A stretch of DNA of 21,378 nt, taken from NCBI GenBank assembly GCA_029098065.1, contig JAQXNP010000154.1, forward strand, positions 1-21,378, given 5' to 3'. Under the pieces are notes generated by a model. It ran no database searches. It worked only from the letters and a program-made list of their open reading frames with translations, and was not told the origin of the DNA. A program made the translations under genes and the position numbers. The stretch is from Clostridiales bacterium (GTDB lineage: Bacteria; Bacillota; Clostridia; Oscillospirales; Oscillospiraceae). Below, piece after piece: positions 16,084 through 21,378 of the stretch. How positions within the stretch are numbered: position 1 is the first letter of the stretch; each line of letters begins with the position of its first letter.

Positions 16084-17271
16084 CTATTTCACCACGCAGG
16101 CGATCTCCCCGTCGGAAACGTTCAACGTCAGCGGGTCGCCGGAGGACACATCTGTCCGGGATCGGACCACGCCCCCGGGCCCCCGGGCGATGGCATAGCC
16201 GCGGGAGAGCACCTTCAGCGGGCTCAGCGCGTCCAGGGAGGCGGCCAGCCGGGCAAAGCGTTCCCGATCCTTGCCCAGCGCCGCCGTCATGCCGTGGGCC
16301 AGTCTGCCCCGCTGGTAATCCAGCAGAAGGCGGCGGTCATCCACCCAGGACATGGGGTCCCGGAGCATTCGGCTCCGGCCCGCCCGGTCCAGCCGGGCCC
16401 GGGCCTCCTCCAGCTTGCGGGACATGGCCCGGGCCATCCGGCGGGCACGCTGATCCAGAATGGCGTATTCCTCATTCTGGTCGGGCACCGCCAGCTCGGC
16501 GGCGTTGGAAGGCGTGGCCGCCCGCAGATCAGCCACATAGTCGGCGATGGTCACATCGGGCTCATGTCCCACGGCGGAGATGACCGGAATATCCGAGGCG
16601 TAGATGGCCCTGGCCACTCTCTCATCGTTGAAGCACCACAGATCCTCCATGGAGCCGCCCCCCCGGCCGGTGATGATCAGATCGGCGGCCCGGTGGGCGT
16701 TGACCCAGGCGATGGCTCTGGCGATCTCGGCGGGAGCCTCCTCCCCCTGGACCCGGCAGGGCACCACATAGACCTCCGTCATCGGCCACCGGGCCCCCAG
16801 GATCCGGATCCTATCCCGCACCGCCGCCCCCGCCGGGGAGGTCACCAGGGCGATCCGCTCCGGGCACCGGGGGATGGGCTTTTTGTGCTCCTCGTCGAAC
16901 AGGCCCTCTCCGGCCAGCTTCGCCTTGAGCTGTTCAAAGGCGATGTGAAGGTCCCCCACCCCATCCGGGGTCAGAGAGCTGGCGTAGAGCTGATATTCCC
17001 CGTTTTTGGGAAAAACGGACACTCTGCCGAAGGCGATGACCTTCATCCCGTTCTGGGGCCGGAAGCGGAGCCCGGAGGCCTCCCGCCGGAACATGACGCA
17101 CCGGAGGGTGCCCCCCTCGTCCTTCAGGGAAAAATAGTGGTGGCCGGAGGGATACATTTTGTAGTTGGACAGCTCTCCCCGGATAAAGACGCCGGTGAGG
17201 GCGGGATCGGTATCCAGCAGGCCCTTGATATAGCCGTTGACCTGAGACACCGAGTAAATGGGCTGGGCCAT
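16084..17271 (-). CDS. xseA: Exodeoxyribonuclease VII large subunit
   Basis: 395 aa, at the short end for XseA. The N-terminal OB-fold (about 1-105) begins YSVSQVNGYIKGLL and contains IRGELSNYK and GHHYFSLKD. The nuclease domain has ALVTSPAGAAVRD (141-153), GRGGGSMEDLWCFND (202-216), ISAVGHEPDVT (231-241) and DLRAATPSNAAE (248-259). D153, R203, H236 and D239 align with the residues essential in E. coli. An Arg-, Ala- and Leu-rich helical segment follows (about 265-350), which would carry XseB, then a compact SRGYAIARGPGGVVRS end. AAAGGAGGG precedes the ATG. It starts 41 bp after the TsaD-like gene. Confidence 0.96.
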   Translation of the reverse strand: MAQPIYSVSQVNGYIKGLLDTDPALTGVFIRGELSNYKMYPSGHHYFSLKDEGGTLRCVMFRREASGLRFRPQNGMKVIAFGRVSVFPKNGEYQLYASSLTPDGVGDLHIAFEQLKAKLAGEGLFDEEHKKPIPRCPERIALVTSPAGAAVRDRIRILGARWPMTEVYVVPCRVQGEEAPAEIARAIAWVNAHRAADLIITGRGGGSMEDLWCFNDERVARAIYASDIPVISAVGHEPDVTIADYVADLRAATPSNAAELAVPDQNEEYAILDQRARRMARAMSRKLEEARARLDRAGRSRMLRDPMSWVDDRRLLLDYQRGRLAHGMTAALGKDRERFARLAASLDALSPLKVLSRGYAIARGPGGVVRSRTDVSSGDPLTLNVSDGEIACVVK

Positions 17272-17312
17272 ATGGGCCCTCCTTTCTGAAAAACGGGAAA
17301 ACCGGAGGGTCT

Positions 17313-18248
17313 TCAGCCCTCCGCCGGGGCTCCCGCCTCCGCCAGGCGGTGGGCCAGGATGGCCACCCCCAGGGCGTTGTCAGTGGAGTACCGGGGTTCG
17401 GCGAAGAGGGCCCCGCAGCCCTCCGCCAGCACCTGCCTCAGTCTTGAGTTGGAGGCCACTCCGCCGGAGCACAGCACCGGCAGGCCGGGATGGGCCGTCT
17501 GCGCCGCCGCCGTGGCCCGGCGGACCACATCCGCCACCGTGTCCAGGGCATAGCGGGCCGCCACGGCGGGGGGCTCCTTCGCCGCCAGTTCCTTTACCTT
17601 GTTCTCCATCCCGGACAGGGAGAAGGAGAGGCCGTTCAGCTTCACCGGATAGGGCTTTACCGCCCGCTCCGCCGTCCGGGCAAGGGCGTCCAGCGCCTTT
17701 CCCGCCGGAAACGGCAGCCCCAGCAGAACGCCGGTGCGGTCAATGAGCTGTCCGGCGGAGATATCGGTGGTCCCGCCCAGCTTTTCCGCCCTGATATTCA
17801 CCCCTTCCGGCTCCACATACAGAAGCTCGGTGGTGCCTCCGGACAGATGCCAGGCCAGAAAGGGGGCATTCAGCAGCTCCGGACGCCCCGCCGACCAGGC
17901 GGCGGCGGCCAGGTGCCCCTGCTGGTGGGAGACGGCATAAAACGGAACGCCCAGAGCAGAAGCCAACACCCGTCCCTGGCTCTCTCCCGCCAGAAAACAG
18001 GGCATGTAGGAGCCCTCCACCGCCCGGGGACGGGTGGAGGCGGCCACAGCGGAGATCCCGGTCAGTTTTCCCAGCTCGGCCACCCGGCCGGGCAGGGCTT
18101 TTACATGCTGAAAAAGGGCCTCCGACTGGCGAAGGCCCAGCTCACCGGGGCGCACTTCCAGCAGACGGCCGGCATTTCTGCCCTCCGCCCCGTCGAAGAG
18201 GGCCGCCGAGGTGGTGTAATTGCTGGTGTCCAGGCCAAGGGCGGTCAT
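17313..18248 (-). CDS. TsaD-like (M22/Kae1 family) paralogue, role unknown
   Basis: 311 aa ASKHA-fold protein of the Kae1/TsaD/Gcp family (peptidase family M22 in older annotation). The N-terminus LGLDTSNYTTS is the first phosphate loop. SHQQGH gives the metal-ligand pair H108 and H112, SGGTTEL (136-142) stands for the TsaD SGGHTQL, DISAGQLIDRTG holds the conserved Asp (D170), and SGGVASNSRL (261-270) and STDNALGVA (D290) complete the site. Core residues look intact, but the protein is about 30 residues shorter than canonical TsaD and several blocks differ. It is therefore more likely a clostridial paralogue than the tRNA t6A synthase itself, which is usually encoded near tsaB and tsaE. The ATG overlaps the nusB stop as ATGA. 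Confidence 0.85.
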   Translation of the reverse strand: MTALGLDTSNYTTSAALFDGAEGRNAGRLLEVRPGELGLRQSEALFQHVKALPGRVAELGKLTGISAVAASTRPRAVEGSYMPCFLAGESQGRVLASALGVPFYAVSHQQGHLAAAAWSAGRPELLNAPFLAWHLSGGTTELLYVEPEGVNIRAEKLGGTTDISAGQLIDRTGVLLGLPFPAGKALDALARTAERAVKPYPVKLNGLSFSLSGMENKVKELAAKEPPAVAARYALDTVADVVRRATAAAQTAHPGLPVLCSGGVASNSRLRQVLAEGCGALFAEPRYSTDNALGVAILAHRLAEAGAPAEG

Positions 18249-18739
18249 GCTTCAGGCGCTCCGTCGGAATTGCCGGACTGCTCCGCCCGGTCCGGGATCT
18301 GCTCGGTACGCACAAAGGTTCCCAGGATCCCATTGACAAAGGAGGCCAATTCGGGCTCCTCATAGTGTTTGGTCAGCTCCACCGCCTCATTGATGGCGGC
18401 GGCGTTGGGGATGTCCTGCATATACAAAATCTCGTACATGCACACCCGGAGGATGGCCACCACGACCCGGGGAATACGGGAAAACTTCCAGCCAATGGCG
18501 TACTTGGCTATATAGCCGTCCAGTTCGGCGCCGTGGCCGTACACCCCCCGAACCAGTTCCTCTATGTACGCCCTCTGCTCCCGGTTGGGAAATTCAGCGT
18601 ACAGCGGCTCTTCCTGACCCAGTTCTTCAAAGGCAGGACGGGTCAGAGCCGCGGCAAGGAGCTCGTCGGCGGTGGCATTGGAAAAGCCCAGCTCGAAAAT
18701 AAAATGAACGGCAATTTCACGGGCACTGCTTCTGGTCAT
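18245..18739 (-). CDS. nusB: Transcription antitermination factor NusB
   Basis: 164 aa, slightly longer than E. coli NusB (139 aa). The all-helical fold is recognisable from SSAREIAVHFIFEL at the start, the central FSRIPRVVVAILRVCMYEIL, and the diagnostic IPNAAAINEAVELTKHY followed by FVNGILG. NusB binds boxA RNA with NusE (S10) and supports rRNA antitermination. The start at 18739 is chosen from homology and from GGAGGG 7 nt upstream; in-frame extension to 18847 runs through promoter-like, low-complexity sequence. It is the first gene of a long cluster and follows a strong terminator, so transcription probably begins in the 107 bp before it. Confidence 0.94.
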   Translation of the reverse strand: MTRSSAREIAVHFIFELGFSNATADELLAAALTRPAFEELGQEEPLYAEFPNREQRAYIEELVRGVYGHGAELDGYIAKYAIGWKFSRIPRVVVAILRVCMYEILYMQDIPNAAAINEAVELTKHYEEPELASFVNGILGTFVRTEQIPDRAEQSGNSDGAPEA

Positions 18740-18770
18740 GGGATATCCCTCCATCGGTTTGATCCGGTCT

Positions 18771-18802
18771 GCATACACATAAGTATACACGCTGGTATAC
18801 AA
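18771..18802 (-). promoter_or_regulatory. Triplicated 12-nt motif and candidate nusB promoter
   Basis: On the plus strand, gcatac, gtatac and gtatac begin at 18771, 18783 and 18795, exactly 12 nt apart; 'atacac' or 'ataca' recurs with the same phase. The middle copy contains TATACT on the minus strand (18787 to 18782), a plausible -10; the best -35 at 17-bp spacing is a weak TTTATT (18810 to 18805). The tract lies between the asp23 terminator and the nusB ribosome site. It may be a promoter with an operator, but the binding factor is unknown. Confidence 0.4.
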
Positions 18803-18845
18803 AAAATAAACCCCCAAATAGGAAAAGTTCGGAGTTGGAAACGGC

Positions 18846-18886
18846 AAAAAAGCCCGGAGCGAGGCTGGCTTCCCTCGCTCCAGGCT
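18846..18886 (-). terminator. Intrinsic terminator after asp23
   Basis: A 9-bp stem (ggagcgagg at 18856-18864 with cctcgctcc at 18873-18881) continues through one mismatch into agcc/ggct (18851-18854 with 18883-18886); the loop has 8 nt. Read on the minus strand it is followed directly by six T residues (18851 to 18846). It starts 13 bp after the asp23 stop and cleanly separates asp23 from nusB. Confidence 0.9.
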
Positions 18887-18898
18887 GTAGGACTCTGT

Positions 18899-19291
18899 TC
18901 AGCCCTGGGCCTGTTCATGGACGCGGTCAAAGGTAACGCCCACCACATGGACGTTGACCGCCTCCACAGCAAAGCCGCTGGTGTTCTCGATGGCATTGTA
19001 CACCGCATCCTGGACCGCCTTGGCCACCTCCTGAATGGTAGAGCCGTAGCGAACCAGAACAGAGATATCCACACTGACAGCATCCTCGCTCACCGTCACC
19101 CGGACACCCTTGCTCAGATTCTTCCGGCCGGCCAGCATCCCCACCAGATCACTGCCCAGGTTGGCGGCGAGGCTGCCCACGCCCTCCACCTCCAGCGCGG
19201 CGGCGGCGGCGGTCACCGCCAGCACATCCTCAGAGATGTGGATACAGCCCAGCTCATCCGGGCAGGAAATGTACTCTTTGCTCTCTGCCAT
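18899..19291 (-). CDS. Asp23/Gls24 family protein, YqhY type
   Basis: 130 aa. The Asp23/Gls24 domain spans most of the protein: GCIHISEDVLAVTAAAAALEVEGV, a central VSEDAVSVDISVLVRYG, and AVQDAVYNAIENTSGFAVEAVNVHVVGVTF. There is no signal peptide or membrane segment. Its position between spoIIIAH and nusB identifies it as the B. subtilis YqhY equivalent; YqhY there is linked genetically to acetyl-CoA carboxylase activity and is encoded after accB-accC, which are absent here. The start at 19291 has GGAAAGGAAG 9 nt upstream. Its own promoter and terminator predict a monocistronic mRNA. Confidence 0.92.
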   Translation of the reverse strand: MAESKEYISCPDELGCIHISEDVLAVTAAAAALEVEGVGSLAANLGSDLVGMLAGRKNLSKGVRVTVSEDAVSVDISVLVRYGSTIQEVAKAVQDAVYNAIENTSGFAVEAVNVHVVGVTFDRVHEQAQG

Positions 19292-19338
19292 TGACGCACG
19301 CTTCCTTTCCTGTGGGACTTCGCATCTTGCATGCCTAC

Positions 19339-19366
19339 ATTGTACCACAAAAAAGGGAAAATACAA
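19339..19366 (-). promoter_or_regulatory. Extended -10 promoter of asp23
   Basis: On the minus strand, TTGTAT (19366-19361), a 16-nt spacer and TACAAT (19344-19339) form a sigma-A promoter. The spacer ends in TGG, giving the TGn extended -10. Initiation would fall near 19332, leaving a leader of about 40 nt with the ribosome site. It lies just downstream of the spoIIIAH terminator. Confidence 0.75.
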
Positions 19367-19407
19367 ATAGAATTTTTACATCTTCCCCCGGCTGCCCCGT
19401 CATCGTG

Positions 19408-19440
19408 AAAAAGCGGCGGATGGGCTCCCCATCCGCCGCT
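19408..19440 (-). terminator. Intrinsic terminator after spoIIIAH
   Basis: A perfect 13-bp stem (agcggcggatggg at 19412-19424 with cccatccgccgct at 19428-19440) has a 3-nt loop. On the minus strand it is followed by TTTT then C. It begins 3 bp after the spoIIIAH stop. On the plus strand cttttatccc follows, so it could work weakly in both directions. It should end the spoIIIA transcript. Confidence 0.85.
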
Positions 19441-19443
19441 CTT

Positions 19444-20019
19444 TTATCCCTCTGCCTCGATGATCTTGATCTGGCTGGCGGGAACGCCGGTCTCCCCGGT
19501 GACGATCTCAGTGATGCGGGCCACATCCGCATCCTGAAGGCCGTTTTCCGTGGCCGACACCACCACTGACACGCCGCCGTCGCTGATAAAGGCCACGCAG
19601 TCGGTGTAGCCTTTGGCGATGACCAGATTTTCAATCTGGGCCTCGGACACCGTAGCGGAGGCCAGCGTTTCAATGGCCTCCCCCGCTTCCGTCCTGGCGG
19701 CCTCTTCCGCGGAGTCGCTGTCCACGGTCTCCCGCAGCATGGTCAGGGCGCTGTCTCTGGCCTGCTGCCGGTTGAGGCGGGCCGAGGCGAAGTATCCGGT
19801 AGATGTCCCGGAGGGCTGCGCGCCGGTTCCGCTCTCTGCCGGAGAGGGCGCCGCCGACGCCAGCAGGGGATCTTTGGTCTTTCCGTCCACCAGGGTCGCC
19901 TGTCCCAGAGTCTTGCCCACATCGGTGCTCTCCTGCTGATAGGACCAGTTTAAGTACACCGCCACACACACGAAGAGGACAATGGCGGCCACCACCGCGT
20001 TGCGTTTCCAGAGTTTCAT
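19444..20019 (-). CDS. spoIIIAH: Stage III sporulation protein AH
   Basis: 191 aa. One N-terminal membrane helix (about 7-24, NAVVAAIVLFVCVAVYLN) is followed by a Ser-, Gly- and Pro-rich linker (50-75) and a conserved extracellular domain starting near YFASARLNRQQARDSALTML. The C-terminal part (VSEAQIENLVIAKGYTDCVAFISDGGVSVVV) is the ring-building motif shared with EscJ/PrgK secretion rings. In the forespore engulfment channel it binds SpoIIQ across the intermembrane space. The start at 20019 is 10 bp after the spoIIIAG stop, with GAGGAAA upstream; the in-frame start at 20064 would run back into spoIIIAG. Confidence 0.94.
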   Translation of the reverse strand: MKLWKRNAVVAAIVLFVCVAVYLNWSYQQESTDVGKTLGQATLVDGKTKDPLLASAAPSPAESGTGAQPSGTSTGYFASARLNRQQARDSALTMLRETVDSDSAEEAARTEAGEAIETLASATVSEAQIENLVIAKGYTDCVAFISDGGVSVVVSATENGLQDADVARITEIVTGETGVPASQIKIIEAEG

Positions 20020-20029
20020 ACCCGTTTCC

Positions 20030-20539
20030 TCACTTTCCCTTACAAATCGAAATTCTATCCGCACCCAAGCCGGTCAAAGCGGACACCGCCTCGGTGAGGG
20101 CCAGTTTCACCCGGGGGTCGGAGGCTCCTTCAGCCACCACCAGCGCCCCCTGATAGGTCGGGCCCAGCTCCTGGAGCCTGACCGGCTCCTGCCCTCCCGA
20201 TCCCTTGGAGGCCATGACCACCGTGGTATCCCGCTGGGTCTCCTCCCCGTCCTGCCGGGCGGAACCATCCTGGGCCAGAACCTGCCGGGGCCCCTCCGCC
20301 ACAGTCAGCACCACTGTCACTTCCCCCGCCCCCTCCACTTGGGACAGGGCCTGCCCCAGCTGGCGTTCCAGCGTCCCGATCCGGAACAGGTCCTCCTCCC
20401 CTGTCTGAACCGGGGCGGCTTCCTCCTCCCCGGCCGCGGGCCAGATCAGAAGGATCATCCCCACCAGAATCACCAGCAGTACATATTTGTATTTGCCGAA
20501 GGCCGCTGCCGCCCGGCGCCCCCACTCCTTTCCGCTCAT
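20030..20539 (-). CDS. spoIIIAG: Stage III sporulation protein AG
   Basis: 169 aa, slightly short for SpoIIIAG (about 200-230 aa). A membrane helix lies at about 18-36 (KYVLLVILVGMILLIWPAA), then an acidic linker, then the conserved ring domain ERQLGQALSQVEGAGEVTVVLTV, and near the end PTYQGALVVAEGASDPRVKLALTEAVSALTGLGADRISI, which is highly characteristic. SpoIIIAG forms a large oligomeric ring in the mother-cell side of the sporulation channel. Its ATG overlaps the spoIIIAF stop as ATGA and AAGGAGG lies upstream. Expression is expected from the sigma-E promoter at the head of the operon, outside the window. Confidence 0.95.
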   Translation of the reverse strand: MSGKEWGRRAAAAFGKYKYVLLVILVGMILLIWPAAGEEEAAPVQTGEEDLFRIGTLERQLGQALSQVEGAGEVTVVLTVAEGPRQVLAQDGSARQDGEETQRDTTVVMASKGSGGQEPVRLQELGPTYQGALVVAEGASDPRVKLALTEAVSALTGLGADRISICKGK

Positions 20540-21018
20540 GTTCCGTCCTCCTTGAAGCTCTGGCGCTCCGCCGGGATGTCCAGTTCTTCCTCAATCACCC
20601 GGGAAAGCTGTTCCCGCTGTTGTTCCGTCCAGGTGCCGGATACCTCCGCTGAGTGGGGCACCGGCCAGCCGTCGGCGTTTTCCTCCACTTCCACCCGGGC
20701 GGTGCAGGCGCACCCCAGGGCGGCGCCTTTGTCCACAATATATGCGCCTGTTTTTTGGGCTATGAGGGTTTTCATGACATTCTCGCCGCCCTGAAGGGCC
20801 GTCTCCGGGGCCATGGCCTCATAGCCTGCCGAAGCTGCCGCCAGGTCAGCGGGATTCAGCTTCACGACGGGTCCCGCCGCCGCCAGCAGAAGGACCAGTC
20901 CCCCCACCAGTTTTCCCACCTTTTTCACTCCCCCCTCCGGAGTGAGGGCCTGGGCCAGAGCCACCGCCAGGGCGGCCGCCGTCACCCCCAACAGCCAGTT
21001 CCGAAAAAATTCCGTCAT
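20536..21018 (-). CDS. spoIIIAF: Stage III sporulation protein AF
   Basis: 160 aa. Two membrane helices at about 7-25 (NWLLGVTAAALAVALAQAL) and 34-52 (VGKLVGGLVLLLAAAGPVV) are followed by a soluble domain. That domain has AYIVDKGAALGCACTARVEVEE and a C-terminal EQQREQLSRVIEEELDIP, the pattern of the SpoIIIAF ring-like domain. It is a membrane component of the SpoIIIA-SpoIIQ complex. The start overlaps the spoIIIAE stop by 4 bp (ATGA); its ribosome site is imperfect (GGCGGTG), so it probably depends on translational coupling with spoIIIAE. Confidence 0.93.
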   Translation of the reverse strand: MTEFFRNWLLGVTAAALAVALAQALTPEGGVKKVGKLVGGLVLLLAAAGPVVKLNPADLAAASAGYEAMAPETALQGGENVMKTLIAQKTGAYIVDKGAALGCACTARVEVEENADGWPVPHSAEVSGTWTEQQREQLSRVIEEELDIPAERQSFKEDGT

Positions 21019-21378
21019 CCGCCCACCGCCTTTACCGATGTAATGAGCGCCGCATAGAGGATCAGGGCGCCGCCGCCGGTCATCCCCAGCACCAGGGCGA
21101 AGGCCGAGCTCATGGTGTCAATGAGGGAGGCCACCGGCCCCGGCGCTGCCGTGGCCGCCAGGGCGGCCGCGCACTTATAGACCAGATAGTGGCACCCCAG
21201 TTGAAAAAAGGGGACCAGGCAGATGGCCAGCACGGTGAGCAGTCCCACCACGCCCACCGTTCCCCGGAGGAGCCCCGCCCCCGCCACCACCGTCTCTGCC
21301 GCGTCGGAGAGGATTTTGCCCACTACCGGCACCATCCCGGAGATAGCCGTCTTGGCGGCTTTCTGTGTCAGGGCGTCA
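21015..21378 (-). CDS. spoIIIAE: Stage III sporulation protein AE, C-terminal part
   Basis: The frame is open to the window edge, giving about 120 C-terminal residues; the start lies outside. The visible part begins DALTQKAAKTAISGMVPVVGKILSDAAETV, which matches the conserved SpoIIIAE core, and contains three or four hydrophobic helices ending with LVLGMTGGGALILYAALITSV. SpoIIIAE is a polytopic mother-cell membrane protein of the feeding-channel complex. The ATG at 21335 is internal, not the start, because conserved sequence continues upstream. The stop overlaps the spoIIIAF start. Confidence 0.93.
   Translation of the reverse strand, partial: DALTQKAAKTAISGMVPVVGKILSDAAETVVAGAGLLRGTVGVVGLLTVLAICLVPFFQLGCHYLVYKCAAALAATAAPGPVASLIDTMSSAFALVLGMTGGGALILYAALITSVKAVGG

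Noticed and set aside
17313..18248. Canonical tsaD annotation
   Set aside because: The motifs are related but divergent, the protein is shorter than usual, and the tsaB/tsaE neighbours are missing. A paralogue call is safer.
5802..18365. Other long plus-strand frames (for example 5802-6926, 7512-9032, 9714-10943, 14760-15890, 16072-17289, 17490-18365)
   Set aside because: Each is antisense to one or two well-supported genes, has low-complexity composition, and often crosses the boundary between two genes. They are shadows of high-GC codon use.
18740..18847. N-terminal extension of nusB to 18847
   Set aside because: The added residues translate the 12-nt repeat tract into a Tyr/Val-rich string; homology and the ribosome site begin at 18739.
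1..21378. tRNA, rRNA, CRISPR, IS transposase, toxin-antitoxin or defence genes
   Set aside because: Scanning both strands and all gaps showed no supporting sequence. The coding capacity is fully explained by conserved genes plus two unknowns.

Overview
The window comes from a GC-rich, endospore-forming member of the Clostridia, probably an Oscillospiraceae relative of Flavonifractor, Pseudoflavonifractor or Lawsonibacter. The evidence is the end of a spoIIIA operon, a WhiA/YvcK/RapZ cluster, a DnaE-type polymerase with a PHP domain, and the Firmicutes order asp23-nusB-xseA-xseB-ispA-dxs-tlyA-nadK-argR-recN. The genus is inferred from style and gene order; the class is much safer. Nearly everything lies on the minus strand, so transcription runs from high to low coordinates.

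Layout in transcription order. (1) 21378-19444: spoIIIAE (partial), spoIIIAF, spoIIIAG, spoIIIAH, the last genes of the mother-cell channel operon, ending in a strong hairpin terminator. (2) 19366-18846: asp23 (yqhY type), with its own extended -10 promoter and its own terminator, so probably a monocistronic unit. (3) 18739-8694: nusB, a TsaD-like M22 paralogue, xseA, xseB, ispA, a DUF212 divergent-PAP2 membrane protein, dxs, tlyA, nadK, argR, recN. These genes are tightly packed and several overlap by a few bases. They combine antitermination, exonuclease VII, isoprenoid precursor synthesis, rRNA methylation, NADP supply, arginine control and DNA repair. (4) 8660-4158: murB, rapZ, yvcK, whiA and an unknown membrane protein, a cell-wall and envelope-control cluster. 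(5) 4035-565: dnaE. (6) On the plus strand at the left edge is the 3' part of a cysteine-rich protein of unknown function, converging on dnaE.

No stretch over 300 bases lacks a gene. I saw no tRNA, rRNA, CRISPR array, transposase, prophage or classical riboswitch. The coding content is mostly conserved housekeeping, and I do not see an undescribed multi-gene system in it. The most unusual signal is non-coding: about 160 bp between yvcK and whiA (5718-5877) with 17-bp imperfect terminal inverted repeats and internal hairpins, resembling a MITE or a structured intergenic repeat. Second-tier observations are three G(T/C)ATAC motifs at exact 12-nt spacing before nusB, a TsaD paralogue where Bacillus has folD, and the cysteine-rich plus-strand protein.

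Many long plus-strand open frames lie opposite the minus-strand genes. They are treated as GC-driven shadows and left out.
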